Below are positions 46,333 to 59,187 of a stretch of DNA of 64,000 bases, piece by piece. This DNA is from Limonium bicolor (Eukaryota; Streptophyta; Magnoliopsida; Caryophyllales; Plumbaginaceae), in the NCBI GenBank assembly GCA_023374045.1, contig CM041777.1, positions 464,347,827-464,411,826 on the forward strand. Direction: 5' to 3'. Under the pieces are notes generated by a model that saw only the letters and a program-made list of their open reading frames with translations, had not been told where the DNA came from and made no database searches. The translations under genes and the position numbers were made by a program. How positions within the stretch are numbered: position 1 is the first letter of the stretch; every line of letters starts with the position of its first letter.

Positions 46333-49300
46333 ACTAACGTGCTTACTGATAAATTTTTAAATACGAAACAATTTCCCACAGTGACAACAAGAGATAGATC
46401 TAAACTTCCCAAACCAATATAAAATACATTCACAGTGAGCATTCTAAGTATCCCAATCCTATACACGTTTCTAGGTTCGTATCAAAATGCAACAGTGCAT
46501 ATTTATACAACTGTAATCAAACTACCCAGCGCGTCCCTCTCTTTGTCGGCACCGGAAGCTGCATACCTGCAAAAATGTTTGTTTGTGGTATGGAATCAGC
46601 CCCTGCTGAGTATGTTACAACATGACTGTCATGCCCCCTCGGACCCTCAGTTAATTGGTCGAGAGCATGCAATTCATTTTCATGCAGGTAGTTTATATAT
46701 AAAAACTGTAAAGCAACAATATATATTGCAGTGAACTCAAAAAGTAAACAAGCCCCCGGCTTCACACATCGCATCGCAATATACCACTGGAAGCGTTACA
46801 ACGCTTATATGAGTACAGAGACTCCATTCCAACAAACACTTGATAGTTCATAGTTGAGTACGTCGACTCGCTCGACCAAACAATCCACAATAATCCAAAC
46901 ACGAGCACAGCGACTCGACTCATCCAGTTCACAACATAGATATAAGTACAATGATTCAATTAATCCAATTCACAACACACATATGAGTACAACGACTCAT
47001 TTAATCAACACCACCAACATACCACACATAACCACAAAGCATAACCAATGAACAACACAGGCCAAAACGACGAGAACTATAAACAAGTATAAATTCCCGT
47101 CTTTGGCATGCAAGCCCAAATAATGTTCGCCTAATGTACGAGCTAATATAGTCGTTCGTAATTGTTCAGTCATGCCTGATGACAACGTCTCGTTAGAACG
47201 ACGTGTCTCTAAGTTACCCATCGCCTATGGCGGGTCACACACGGCAGTAGCCACTCCAGCGGTAGAGTCTCCGACCGACGAACCATCTGTAGTCCGTTGG
47301 AAATTTATCCAGATACTTACGGTTACCACACGGTACCCTAGTATCGTTAATGGATCACAGTTCACAGCAAGAGCCACATCCTCTTGATAACTGATCTATA
47401 CCATCGCATTTGTTTTACTATTTTTCCTAACACAAGCAGACTAAGGTCGTTAGTCCAATCCTGAGTATGTCGACTCGGGATCCAGTGTTAGATACGAGAG
47501 CGGCGTTTAAAAGAGGCCAATGCTCCGTATATAAGTCTCAGATAATATATATCTATTATCCTAATGCTACCTGTACAACGTTTTACTTACGTTCCTTATA
47601 TTACACATATAAGATAGCATCGTTGCCGCTAGTTCGTTTTATAATATGTTCATATATACGAACTGTACTGTTATCGTTCAACAGTAATAATAATAAGCAG
47701 CATTAATACACTACTCAAGCATATTAATTCACACAAGCAGACATTCAATCTTAACACAGATTTTCACACAATGTCTGAACCGAGGAAATCCTCAGAGACA
47801 ATCAAGCCACATAAATAACATACCGTTCACCCTGGATGTGTAACCGTGGAGTATGAATCAGCTAAAATCTCTGGAGATCCTCGAGACGCCTCTAACAATC
47901 TATTAATATGCATCACACTATGCATCAGCATCTTATATTAACAATACACTACGGCACCCCGTACCGTTATTAATCTACCCCGGTTTATTCCCCGCTGTTA
48001 ACTAATAACGTTTGTCGGGTTTTCGGTTTAACTCGAGATTTGGAAAAAAACGCTATATTACATGCGCGGTTACGTCGAGTATATTAATACACTTAACTTT
48101 AAACGTTTATTATCGCATGTAGTTTAATACACCCTTGTATATCATATAGTTTGTTTTTATATTGCATGTATAATTCTTTATCATGTATTATACATCTCAC
48201 CTTAGTATTTATTTCCTAAGGTTAGTTTTTCCAAGTGTAATGTTGTATAATTCATATGTACAAATACTTTGAATTATATAAATCCTTATTATTTCATGTA
48301 CACTCCTAACATTAGAATTTCCATATCTAATGTTTATAATTCTTTTCTCCTTATCTTATATCATTTTAATTATGATAACACATGGTTTTTAACCATATTA
48401 TATTTTTCCACACTATAACATATATTTATTTATATACATGTATTATAGGACTATTTATTATATGGTAAATCTTTATAATATATAATCATTCTTTTTAATG
48501 AATACCTCTTATATTATAAATGTTATAACTCTTATAACATTAAAACCATATTATAAATTTCACTTAAAAATGTTAATATTTCCGAAGAGCACCTATGTTC
48601 TTAAATATTTACAAAATCCACCACATAATTTATATATTGTTATATCATAGTTATATAACATATATTATGACATTTATGTCATCAAAACAATTATAACATA
48701 TAGTTATATATTGTTATAAAATACCAAACAACCCATAAAACTTTCGGTTTTTATTTTCCCCCACCTTACTTCCATAAATTACAAACCAACCCCAAATTAT
48801 ATTTCCTTGTTACACTTATAATATATACCTTATATTATAATCTTTACACCTTAATATAATTATAACCTATGGTTATAATTCCTTAAAATAACTGAACAGA
48901 CCCCATGGTCTATTCTAATTTAGTTTCCACCACTAAACTTTCTATATTCACCAAATAACCCCATTTTATAACATATAGTTTCTAATATCATCAAAACCAT
49001 ATATTATACATATATCTTCATAAAACCTCATATATAATTCCAAAAATTACCAAACTATACCAAAAGGTTATAAATATCATTTCTAACCTTATACTTTCTA
49101 TAAATCTCGGTTTTGCCCATATGTTACCCATTTGTAACAAATGTTATGGAATATCATAAATTATACTTTATATAATTCATATAAACTCCAAATTTAACCA
49201 AATAAACTTCTAAAAATTCCTAATAACTAAGGTTTGTACTAAACTCCATTTAGTACCCCAAGTTTTCGGAAATCACTATATCACCCCATCTCTTATAAAT

Positions 49301-51053
49301 CTTTAACAATTTAATAACTATCTTATTATAAGGTAGTATTTTAATTTCTCAAATTCTCCAAACTTGGTCAAAGTCTCCTATATAGTCAACTTTGACTTCA
49401 AATACCAAATTGGAACCAAACTTTCGGTAATCACCAAATATACCCAATAGTTTTCTATATTTGCAATTTTGACATAAAACAAAACTTTATAAAATGTTAT
49501 AATTTTTATTAATTTCATTTAAAACCCAAAATTCCTCTAAATTAAGCCCACGGCCTAATAAATTGCTAGTAATTACCGTTTGACCCCAAACTTAATTATA
49601 TAAGCATAAATTAAACTAAATAAGCTTTAAATTTAAATTAAAATGGCCTAATGACATGGCCTTATTACAACCTTGCTTTATAACATAAAATTACACATAA
49701 ATAGCTCAAGAATACTTTAAACTCTCGGCCTTACACACATCTTTTCTTTATTTAGCAATTTTTCACATAATGTCTTAAATTTGACAATTATGCTTATTAA
49801 TTAGTTATAAAATTTATTAAACCATTCCTTAATCACCTAAGGTCAAAATAAGACCTATAAACCTTGTTCACTCACGGCAAAATACATATACATATGTATA
49901 ATTACATATTAATATACCAAGTGAAGGTTTAAGTGATTTATACCTTATTTTTGCCAAGGTAAGGCCTTGTTTGGCCACGGCGGTATGGAGATTTATTTTC
50001 CACAGCTTAGTTTACATGTTTTCAAACAGAAATTAAGGCATGATTAGTCTCCAAGCAAGATCTAACCATAAGAAGTGTTTAATGTCAATTTTCAAAAGGT
50101 AAAGTTTACCTTAAAATAACAAGGTAACCAAAGTGTTATTTGGCCTGTATTTACAGTAGATAAGGATCATCAAAATAGCTACTAAAACCAAGCTTCAAAC
50201 TGGTATAACTCAGATTAGAAAATGGCTAATTTTTACCTTGATTAAGATGCCAAAAATGGTGTTTTTGGCTTGGATCTGGTTATACCTTGAAGTTCTTGGT
50301 GTACCAACTGAATAATCATGTTAAGATGAATATTATAAGCTAGGAAACAAAGTGTCATAACCGGATTTGAAGGGAATCAAAAGATATGTGCTTAAAGCAC
50401 ATTTTTATACCTTAAGAACAAGATTAGCTTTCTCCACCTTCTTCCCTTGTTAATGCCGAGATATACCCTCCATTTAACCTCCAAAACAACCAAGAACATT
50501 GATGGAAATGGTTGATGCTTTGCTCCATGGAAAGAGGTAAGAATTGTGAAGAAAATGAACATTAAATAGCTTAATAAGCTTACCTAGATCAATTGGTGTT
50601 CACCTCTGTTCTTGGTGTGTTAGCCACGGTTTTAGAGAAGCAAGGAGAGGTTATAAGAGGCTGGTGTCGGCTGGGAAGCAAGACAAATGAAGAAGGTAAT
50701 CAAATTTTGCTTATAAGTTAAGTTTATATTAGTTAATTGAATAGTAAATGGTGATTCACCAAATTGATTAGATATTATGTGTTAATGCTGTGTGAGCTGT
50801 CTTCCCAGCTCCCTTGCTGCCGACTTCATAAGGCAAGGATGGTCAATTAATTGACCATTGACCAAACTTAGTCAATCTTGCGTAAAAATGCACTATTTGG
50901 GTTACTATTCATACTAAATTGCCAATTTTTTTTTTAATTTTCAAACTTTGATTTAGACTTTAAAATATAGTCTATCATGTCAAATTAATGATTTAAATGA
51001 TATACTCCAGTCTTTAAAAAGACAAAAAGTCATTCTCTTAGAGCTCATACACA

Positions 51054-51069
51054 AAAAATGTGCTTTAAG
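51054..51069 (-). promoter_or_regulatory. Conserved U3 box CTTAAAGCACATTTTT (element I)
   Basis: About 294 bp from the LTR 5' end. A second arm GTGCACATTTTGTG follows on the plus strand, forming an imperfect palindrome. Confidence 0.55.
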
Positions 51070-51363
51070 GTGTTTTAGTGCACATTTTGTGTCACAGGGT
51101 GTTTCTGAGCTTAGTTTTCTTTGAGAACAGTTTTGTTGTGTTACTTACCTCATTACAATACTTAGGAATCCATTTGGATCTAATTTGAGGTCATACAATC
51201 ATTATGGTGCTTTAAAGCACAATTTTGGCTTTACCGATCTTAAGGCATGTTTTTGCCTTGTTGAGATCTTTAGATTGTTCCTCAATGGTATTTAGATGTT
51301 TATTAACCATCTTGGATCATTAATAGATCATTTAATTATGTTTTTAAGGTTAGGGGTATTTCA

Positions 51364-51368
51364 CTCCA
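51364..51368. repeat. Target site duplication CTCCA (right), element I
   Basis: Matches 1946-1950; element III resumes here. Confidence 0.92.
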
Positions 51369-53169
51369 AGTATCACAATTTCACCACAATTCTTATAGCA
51401 TACTTAACTTACCGTATACTATATCATTTAAATCGTATAGTGTAAATATATTATATGGTTTGAAATTTCCGAAAATACCAAACAGTCTCTTAGGTTCTGT
51501 TTGTTTTTGTTTTAACCCTTCAACTTTTCACATTTATTCTTTTATCACAAACCTCTTAATATTTTTACCTACATTTGTTTTATCATCCAAACATTACAAT
51601 AATTATAACATATAGTTTGTATATGTTATTTTCTTCCATATTACCGAACAGCCCATAGCTGTTTGGTAGATTTCTTTTCCCGCCACTATCTTTTCCTTAT
51701 TTACAAAATAACCACATATATCATCATAATGTTTATACATGTGTTATACTATATGTTTTTAATATTCATTATTGAATATAACCTATAGTTTCTTACCATT
51801 ATTTGCTCACAGCCCCATGAACTTTTAAAAAAAAATCTTATTTCCGTCCACAAATCTTTTTCCTTATCTTCATTTTGACCCCTTCTTTTATAATGTACTT
51901 TCTATTTGTCACAAAACTATGTATTATACACTCTTATTAATATACCCACTTATATAACTCCAAGAATTCCCAATTTAATACTTAAGATATAAACAATCAT
52001 ATTAACCAAATTACACCTCTAATTTTCAGTATTTACATTTTATACCCCATAAGTTTATAAATTCAACATTCCTCTTATAATGTTAACATAAGTTCATAAA
52101 TTAATTATTTATGACATTAAATTTGGTCAAACCCCCTAATATGGTCTATGTTGACCCAATAATTTTCAGTTTGACTAGGAGTGTATAATTACAGTTTGAC
52201 CCCTATAATTTTCATAAATTATATTTTGTCTCAAAACTTTATTAAATTTTTATATGATTCATGAAATAAGGTTTTAATGCATAGTCTTCGGTTATTATTT
52301 ATAGTCAACTCCAAAATTTATTTAAATTACAATTGAACCCAAACTATTACGGTAATATTTATTTTTGTTCTAAATTCATTTTAAATCCATTTTTAACTTA
52401 ATATGGCAATTAAGTTAAATGGCCTAAAATGCTTGGCCTTGTTACATTAATTTACATTGGATAAAATTACACATAAATGTTATAAAAACCATATTGATTA
52501 CGGTTTATCCTATGGTTTTTCTTAAATGTTTCCTAAAATCATTTAATTAATCTTTATGACATAATATGTCATCTAAACCTTATATTATCAACTAAAAATG
52601 TTATAAAACATTATAATGCATAGTTTAGTCATTTAAGACCATGTTTGGTCTCGGTTTTCATCACCCATACTCTAATATTTTTATAAATTATGTTTTTGAC
52701 CCATAATTAATTTCCTTGACCTTATAGGTCATTAACACACCAAAACTAACCAACCAAAATTGTTATTAAACATTTTAATACATAATTGAATTATATGATC
52801 CTATCTAAACCCACGGCTTGTATATATTTATACAACAAAATACCATGAAAACCATCTTATATCATAAGGTAAGTATTACTCACCTAGTTTGATTTTCCAA
52901 GCTTCCAAACACACCAAACAGCACTTTAACCCTTCGGCCTAATTTTTAACACAAGTTTGGTAAGTCTTTGAGGCACTAATTATATAAGCTTAATATATAC
53001 ATTATTAGGAGCAAAATACTCACTTGTATAAGTATATTTGGGTTTGTTCCTTTACGGTTTTGTGCAGGAGGTTTTCAATGATTTTTTTTTTCCAACAGCA
53101 CCTCATGCCATGAAAAGAACACATGTTAGCCATATAAGCATGGTTATTATGGGTTGATTTATGCTTGTA

Positions 53170-54100
53170 AAGTACATAGTATTTACCTTATTTGAAGCTG
53201 GGTTCAAGGCTTACTTGCGCCTGGTTTTTATGAGCAAAAACAATGTTAAAACTGGTGCTTAAACTAGTACACACTCTCGGTAATACATGGGGAATAAGGC
53301 ATGGTTTTAAGCTAGAAAACACATGCTATTTACCTTACTATGGAGCTGGTTTATGGGTCATTCACGCCTGTTTTTCAGTGGGCAAAATAGAATGTTAAAC
53401 TGCTGTTTATACCAGTAGGTACACTGGGTAATATAAGGAGGAAACGGTGGCATTTTTCACTTACCGAAACAAGGTAAATCAAGAGTGTTGCTTGGACTTT
53501 GCTACTGCATGAACCAAGGTACTTCTCCTCTGTTTTTGTACGTGAAGAATGCAGTGAATAGGCTAGGGAAACACTGGAAGAAGACCGGTAATATAACAGA
53601 GATAGAGTAAGGTTTTTCCCTTACCGAGAAAGGCTAGCAATGGAGCTTCTTACCTGGATTTTTTTTTCTTACCGAGAAGGATGAGAATGAGGCTCTATAC
53701 TTGGTTCTTCTTCTTCACCATGCAGGGCAGTTTCTTCTGGTTTTGGACGTGAAAAAAACAGGGAGATAGCCCAGTCCATGCTAGACATATAACCGGTACA
53801 ACAAGGAGATACAACTGTGGTGGAACTCACCGAAATGGTGAAGAAAGAGACTCTCACCTGGGTTTTTTTCTCTTCAACCAGGGTATACTTCTCTATTTTT
53901 TTCCACGTAAAGAAACAAGAAGAGAGCTTAGTATAGGCTGGGGACATTACCGAAATGGAGGAGGAAGATCAAGTTGGGTTTTTTCCTCTGCTTCATGTAC
54001 GTGAAAGGAGCAAGGAGAGGAGCTTAGAAGGAGCTGGGTCCTTTACCGGAAATGAGAAGGAAAGAATGAGCTAGGTTTGCAGGTTTTTACCTTGAAAGGG
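53170..54100. repeat. Degenerate repeat zone in element III U3
   Basis: TTACCGA(A/G)A-like starts at ~53459, 53617, 53668, 53826, 53945 and 54040, each followed by purine-rich sequence and often ACCTGG...TTTTT and ACGTGAA. Spacing is irregular (about 50-160 bp). Confidence 0.45.
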
Positions 54101-55327
54101 TGATGAAAACCAACCCCCTTTCTTCTTCTGTTACCAGCCGAGTAACAACACTACTTCAAGCCCAACACAGCCTTTGTTTGTTGGATGCAATAAACTTGGT
54201 GAGTTCCATGAATAGAGGAAGAAGAGAGGAGTACAACAGATATATTTTTTTCATAGCAGCTTACCTAGTTCGTGATGCAGCAGCCATGGAAGATGAGTAT
54301 TGTTCACGGTGAAAGAAACAGCAAGGAAAGGCTGTGATGCTTCCGGTTCTGGAATGATAGGAGCGGAAGGAGAAGGTACTGAAATGGAAGAAAAAGAAAT
54401 CAGCTATAATGGTGTTGGTATTGGGCTCGGGCAAGGGAGTCAAGGTACGTCTTTCTAGATATCTAGGGAACCTCTTATGCCTGTAGATGCTGTCGGGTTG
54501 GACTCAGCAAGAAAGAAAAACTGGAGCTTCCGTGGGAAGAAGAAGCCTGGGTGTTAACCGAAAAGAAAATGTAAGCGGCTATAGGTAGTAGTGTGTGTTA
54601 GTATGGCTAGAATGTCATTGAAGTAGTCAATTGCATTGAAGATGTCGGATGGGACAAGCAGGGATGGGGTCATTAGTTTAGTTATTATATATACTAACTT
54701 GTACCTAACTTGTATAGTGATGGTCATGATGTATAATATGTATATATATGTCATAGGCTGAGTAGTAGGCGGGCTCTTGCAGATTTGCAAATGGGTAGTA
54801 TTGGTAGCAGTAGTACGGTAGGAGTAAATGGATTGCTTGCCAATATATGTATATTATGTATATTCATGTAATAAAGTACCCATATTTGATGTATGGTGCT
54901 CGGTGGTGTGCAGGTCCCGCAAGTGGGTAAGGTGGGCGAATAGACAGACAGAAATGATCAGATGGGATTGGAGAAATAAGGCTATGTGTTAATATTATCA
55001 AAATAATGTACCTATGTTACTTTATTTACGTAAGGATGGTGACTCACCTTTAATCAGCATTTGGGGACGGTAACATACTATGTTATAAGTCTTAAACTGG
55101 CGGTGATATAGTAGTCAAGGTCAAGAGAATACATTGACCATAGACATGATTAAGAGGTAAAATGTTATTTTTTCACTATTTGGTTTTTATAAAACAATGC
55201 ACATATTTTTGTTATTTTGAAAAACTTGATTTATACATTTCAATGTGGTACATTATGTCCCATTAGTATATTTAAGGGTATTTAAGACCCTAAAATTAAA
55301 TAGGACTCATTTTGAAGGCACTCTCAC

Positions 55328-55343
55328 AAAAATGTGCTTTAAG
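55328..55343 (-). promoter_or_regulatory. Conserved U3 box CTTAAAGCACATTTTT (element III)
   Basis: About 275 bp from the LTR 5' end; identical to the element I copy. Confidence 0.55.
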
Positions 55344-55621
55344 GAAGCTTGGTGCACATTTTGTGTTCTAATGAGTTTCTGAGCTTGGTTTCCCTTGGAA
55401 TGGTTTTAATATGTTCATTTATGTGTTATAAGGCTCAGGTTAAAATTTTAGGTCAAACGGAGTTCGTTTGGATATTTAATCACCCTAAAAGGTCAAAGGG
55501 TGTAATTCTTGTTTTCTGTTAAACTTTGTTGTGTTTAATTTATTTTTAAGGCATGTTTAGGCCTTAATTTAATTAAATATTTGTTTAATCAATATTTAAT
55601 TAATTAGAGGTATTTCAATCT

Positions 55622-55652
55622 ACCCCCCTTAAAAAGACTTCGTCCCGAAGTC
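55622..55652 (-). promoter_or_regulatory. Polypurine tract plus hairpin of element III
   Basis: ACCCCCCTTAAAAA beside the LTR end, then arms GACTTCG/CGAAGTC with loop TCC (plus-strand reading). Confidence 0.82.
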
Positions 55653-56202
55653 GCTTTACTTAGGTAGGTGTATTAATAACTACCCATATAATCCCATAAT
55701 GTACATCTATATGATATATCATTTACACACGTCGTATTGTGCTTATACTACACATAGCCATCATTTGTGGCGTTGGTTCAAACATATGGATGTAGGCGAT
55801 CCATGCACCGTTATTTCCTATCAGTTCTACCAACCCTGACAACCTCCCCGAGGTGTCCATACCATATCATCATTCCACATTCCGTATCTAATGATTCATT
55901 TTGTATCTAAGCGATACCATATGTAATCAATCTACAATGTACAATAAATATATATATATATCACAGTATCATAAAGAAAAGTACTACACATGGGTGTAAA
56001 CATATCATTCAACACAGGTACCGCATAGGATACATACATACAAGTGCACATCATACACAAACAAACCAACAACGTACGCCCCGCGTACCAAACAGGCAAC
56101 ATCGTATGCCCCGTATACCACCAAACATACCAACAACTACTGTATTCCCTGCATACGAAACAACAAAATTCAGTGCAAACATGTGCACAGCCAAGAGGCT
56201 CT

Positions 56203-56235
56203 ACCCCCCTTAAAAAGGGTTACGCCCACGTACCC
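56203..56235 (-). promoter_or_regulatory. Internal polypurine tract plus hairpin (element III)
   Basis: Second ACCCCCCTTAAAAA, then GGGTTACG and CGTACCC around CCCA, pairing with one bulged base. The GGG/CCC part replaces GAT/ATC of elements I and II. Confidence 0.6.
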
Positions 56236-57194
56236 TACAAGTATACAACAGTCGCTCAACAAGGAGCGTTGGATACTTGGCTCTCATTGAGTTCTCTAAC
56301 TCTCATGTAGGTTATTAGAGAGACGGGTATGACTCTAGCCCCTCCGGGTTCTTAAACATATCAAGGGTTAGGCACGTGTTTGCGCTCTATGGGCCCACTC
56401 GCTCCGTACGGAGGTGCAGACCCATGAATATAGGTTCAGTTTGCCTCTTTGTATTGTCGTATATTCCATCGTTGGATTACTATACTAGCATCTTCACGTA
56501 TCTTCTCTCATCGACTTTCAGCTTGAGTTGCATATGACATTGGCTATTATTAGTACTTAGTGCTCTTTGCACTTGTCTTGGTAATACCGAGACGTACTAG
56601 CCTTCATGTCCACCTCGATAAAGATTGTCATCCGTGTCTCCTAGTGGTTTTGTTCCGGAGTAACATATTGTTGTAGTTCCTCGTTACTTGCTTCGTGTTG
56701 ATGTCTATTATGTCTTCCCGTGTGTCGGGTTAGCATGAACGTTTGTATGGTTCTTCCTGCTTTCTGGCAGGGGAAATCTATATGTTGTGCTCGTATTCAT
56801 GTTGGTCGCTTCCGTGCGTACCATATTCCAGTCGATTCGACGGTTGTCAGTTATTACAACGTTTGTTCCTTGCTCGAGGCATCTGCTAGTGTGCTAGCTT
56901 TGTCTTTCTTCGTTGCGTAGTCACGTGTTTAAGTTCACATCATCTGGTTGATTCCTCTGGATTGCAAGAACTTGCATGATCCATACAGTGGGTTTCCTGT
57001 TTTTGTCATCAGCGTCGTCGTCTTGGAAAAGTCTCCATGTCTAGACTGTGTACTGTCTGCTAGTCTGTGTTGAAGATTTTTTTTTTCTCTAGCCCGTTGG
57101 TTTAACTGCGGCTCTCCTCGTCCATCTTCGAGGTGATCTGCATCATTGTCCATAGCACGGAGTTGACTACTTCTCGTGTTCCTAACACTACTTG

Positions 57195-57328
57195 TCTACA
57201 TGCATGGGGTACCATACTGATACATTACTACTTACCACCTGACTAACTTTATAAATAAGTCGGTCAGGCCCACATGCTCCTAATCGGAGTGCGGTCGTCC
57301 CATTCCCGTTTAGTAAACTGGTAGCGTC
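57195..57328 (-). promoter_or_regulatory. Highly conserved internal block (element III)
   Basis: Shares ATGGGGTACCATACTGATAC and the flanking GTCAGGCCCACA and GGTCGTCCCAT with I and II. The splice-donor-like complement of ACTTACC is at 57230-57236. Confidence 0.5.
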
Positions 57329-58219
57329 TGTCACACGGCTATTGTGAAGTATTCTATTGTCAATCTCCCTTGTTGATGGATGTCCTTATTGTGGTTCGTT
57401 GTTAATTAGTTCGCATTGTTGGTGATCTTGTCGTAAGCGTTACTGTTCTAGTAGTACGGATGATAAAGGTAGTTGAAGACACTATTTTTTTTGCTCCTTG
57501 GACTCACGTCCTTAGTAATACATTTCATCTGGTATTCACCCCTAACGGTAGTACTTGGTTGTTAATCAGTGAAACGTTAAATGTTGATTCGTCTATATGG
57601 CTGCAATCGGTTTACGTAGTATTTGTGCTGAGTTAGCGACGCCAGGTCTCATATCTCAATCTCCTTGAGCGCTATACATATTCTTTTCCTCCAGGTTTAA
57701 TCATTATCACATCTCACCTATAATTTCCGATACAGCGTAGGGTAAGTTCTCATACTTGTGTATTCATTTTTGTCCCCTGTTCCATTTAATTGGGTGTATT
57801 TGCATGACTGCTTGACTCTTCACTTTCTAACCATTCTCATTGGCGGTACTGCATCGACAAGGGGTATGCCAGTTCTCACCAGATTATGTTTGTCCTTAGG
57901 ACTAAACGTTTATCACTATTAGTGATTAGCATTGACTGCTGGTATATATTCGTGGTATTCGGCTAGTAAGCAATGTCTTTGTTGTTACTTATTGTTTAGT
58001 GCTAGTTATTTGTAACTGCAGTTATTTATATTTCAAGTGCGTGATTTGGCGCCTGTTAGTTAATCATTATTGTTGTGTTAGTAATATACCTCGAAAGGTA
58101 TTCGGAGTCGATGTTCCCGGTCTCCTGGGTTCATGCTCTTTATTCGTACATTAGGTACTTGCTTACTTGCGCTATTTAGCGTTCAGTTTGAGTGTTTTGT
58201 CATATTGATTTAGTTTTGT

Positions 58220-58859
58220 GCCATTATTTTAATTTTACATTCATTCATTATTGACAGTCGTCACAATAGTAGACGACGTGTCTTTAACACATATTGATGC
58301 TTATCATTTTTCATGGCGAACGCCAATGGCATAGCCATTATTCTACTTAGAACTTGTCTCATAATCAGTATGATCTTGATAATATTCATAAAACTTAATC
58401 TTGACGTTTGTTCGTTTTTAATTGTACATAATCGTACATAGCACTCCTTGGTAAAGGTAGTGGTCAGGGGTCGTAAATCATGGCTAATACACTTACCTAA
58501 GTAGAAAACCACCTTGTAGTGTTAGGTAAATCAGTTGTTTGCCATTTTTTAATTTATACATTCATTCATTATTGACAGTCGTCACAATAGTAGACGACGT
58601 GTCTTTAACACATATTGATGCTTATCATTTTTACATGGCAGAACGCCAATGGCAGTAGCCATTTTTCTACTTAGAACTTGTCTCATAATCAGTATGATCT
58701 TGATAATATTCATAAAACTTAATCTTGACGTTTGTTCGTTTTTAATTGTACATAATCGTACATAGCACTCCTTGGTAAAGGTAGTGGTCAGGGGTCGTAA
58801 ATCATGGCTAATACACTTACCTAAGTAGAAAACCACCTTGTAGTGTTAGGTAAATCAGT
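58220..58859. repeat. Tandem duplication of a ~321-bp unit
   Basis: Copy 1 58220-58540, copy 2 58541-58859. Copy 2 differs by a few bases and three single-base insertions near 58634-58653. No counterpart in elements I or II. Confidence 0.9.
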
Positions 58860-59168
58860 AGTGTTTGGTAATAGCCATATTACGGTAGAATTGTTCTTTT
58901 CACTTTTGGTCCATCTGTGGACTGATACGTTTTACTAATCCCCTGGTGTGTTTTGTCGGTACTGATTGTTATTCGATCATATTCCCTCCATAGTTTTATT
59001 TTGTATGATTTACAATATGCAACGTAAACTGTTAGTCACAAGTTTCTTTATTTAATGTCTTATTGCTAAATTGTTGCTAGTTGTTTGTAACTAGTATACT
59101 GCAGTTTTGTTTATCTTGACTGTAATTAATTGTGGCAACTTGTGAAGGGTCTCAGGAGTCATCCGACC

Positions 59169-59187
59169 CTGGTGTGATCAGCACCAG
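59169..59187 (-). promoter_or_regulatory. CTGGTG-loop-CACCAG hairpin (element III)
   Basis: Arms CTGGTG/CACCAG around TGATCAG, inside a ~120-bp flank shared with II (23821) and I (41411). In element III the flank lies close to the primer site; in I and II it lies near the polypurine tract. Confidence 0.5.

Larger units (their letters stand above)
1951..51363 (-). mobile_element. Element I: LARD-like non-coding LTR retrotransposon with nested insertions
   Basis: The element starts TGTAACACCCC and ends GGGGTATTTCA, the reverse complement of a TGAAATACCCC...GGGGTGTTACA LTR, and is flanked by CTCCA. Its two LTRs (1951-5502 and 46220-51363) share diagnostic variants that differ from element II: for example GGTGTCACC against GGTGTTACC near the U5 hairpin, and an ATATAAAATAC against AAATAAAATAC variant. 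The pairing of LTRs is therefore clear. The internal region encodes no gag or pol that I can recognise. Large LTRs plus a non-coding interior fit the LARD class, which depends on proteins from an autonomous relative. Confidence 0.88.
46220..51363 (-). mobile_element. Element I right (5') LTR, complete, 5144 bp
   Basis: TGTAACACCCC to GGGGTATTTCA, followed by CTCCA. It is the best intact reference for this LTR family: U5 hairpin at 46317-46332, U3 box at 51054-51069, AT-rich centre. Non-coding. Confidence 0.9.
51369..55617 (-). mobile_element. Element III left (3') LTR, second part
   Basis: Continues the LTR from 1950 and matches 63396-64000 at its start. It ends GAGGTATTTCA beside the polypurine tract. 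With the 720 bp before the window the LTR totals about 6.9 kb. The zone 53170-54100 holds degenerate repeats around TTACCGAAATGG and ACGTGAA; a U3 box lies at 55328-55343. Non-coding. Confidence 0.87.
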
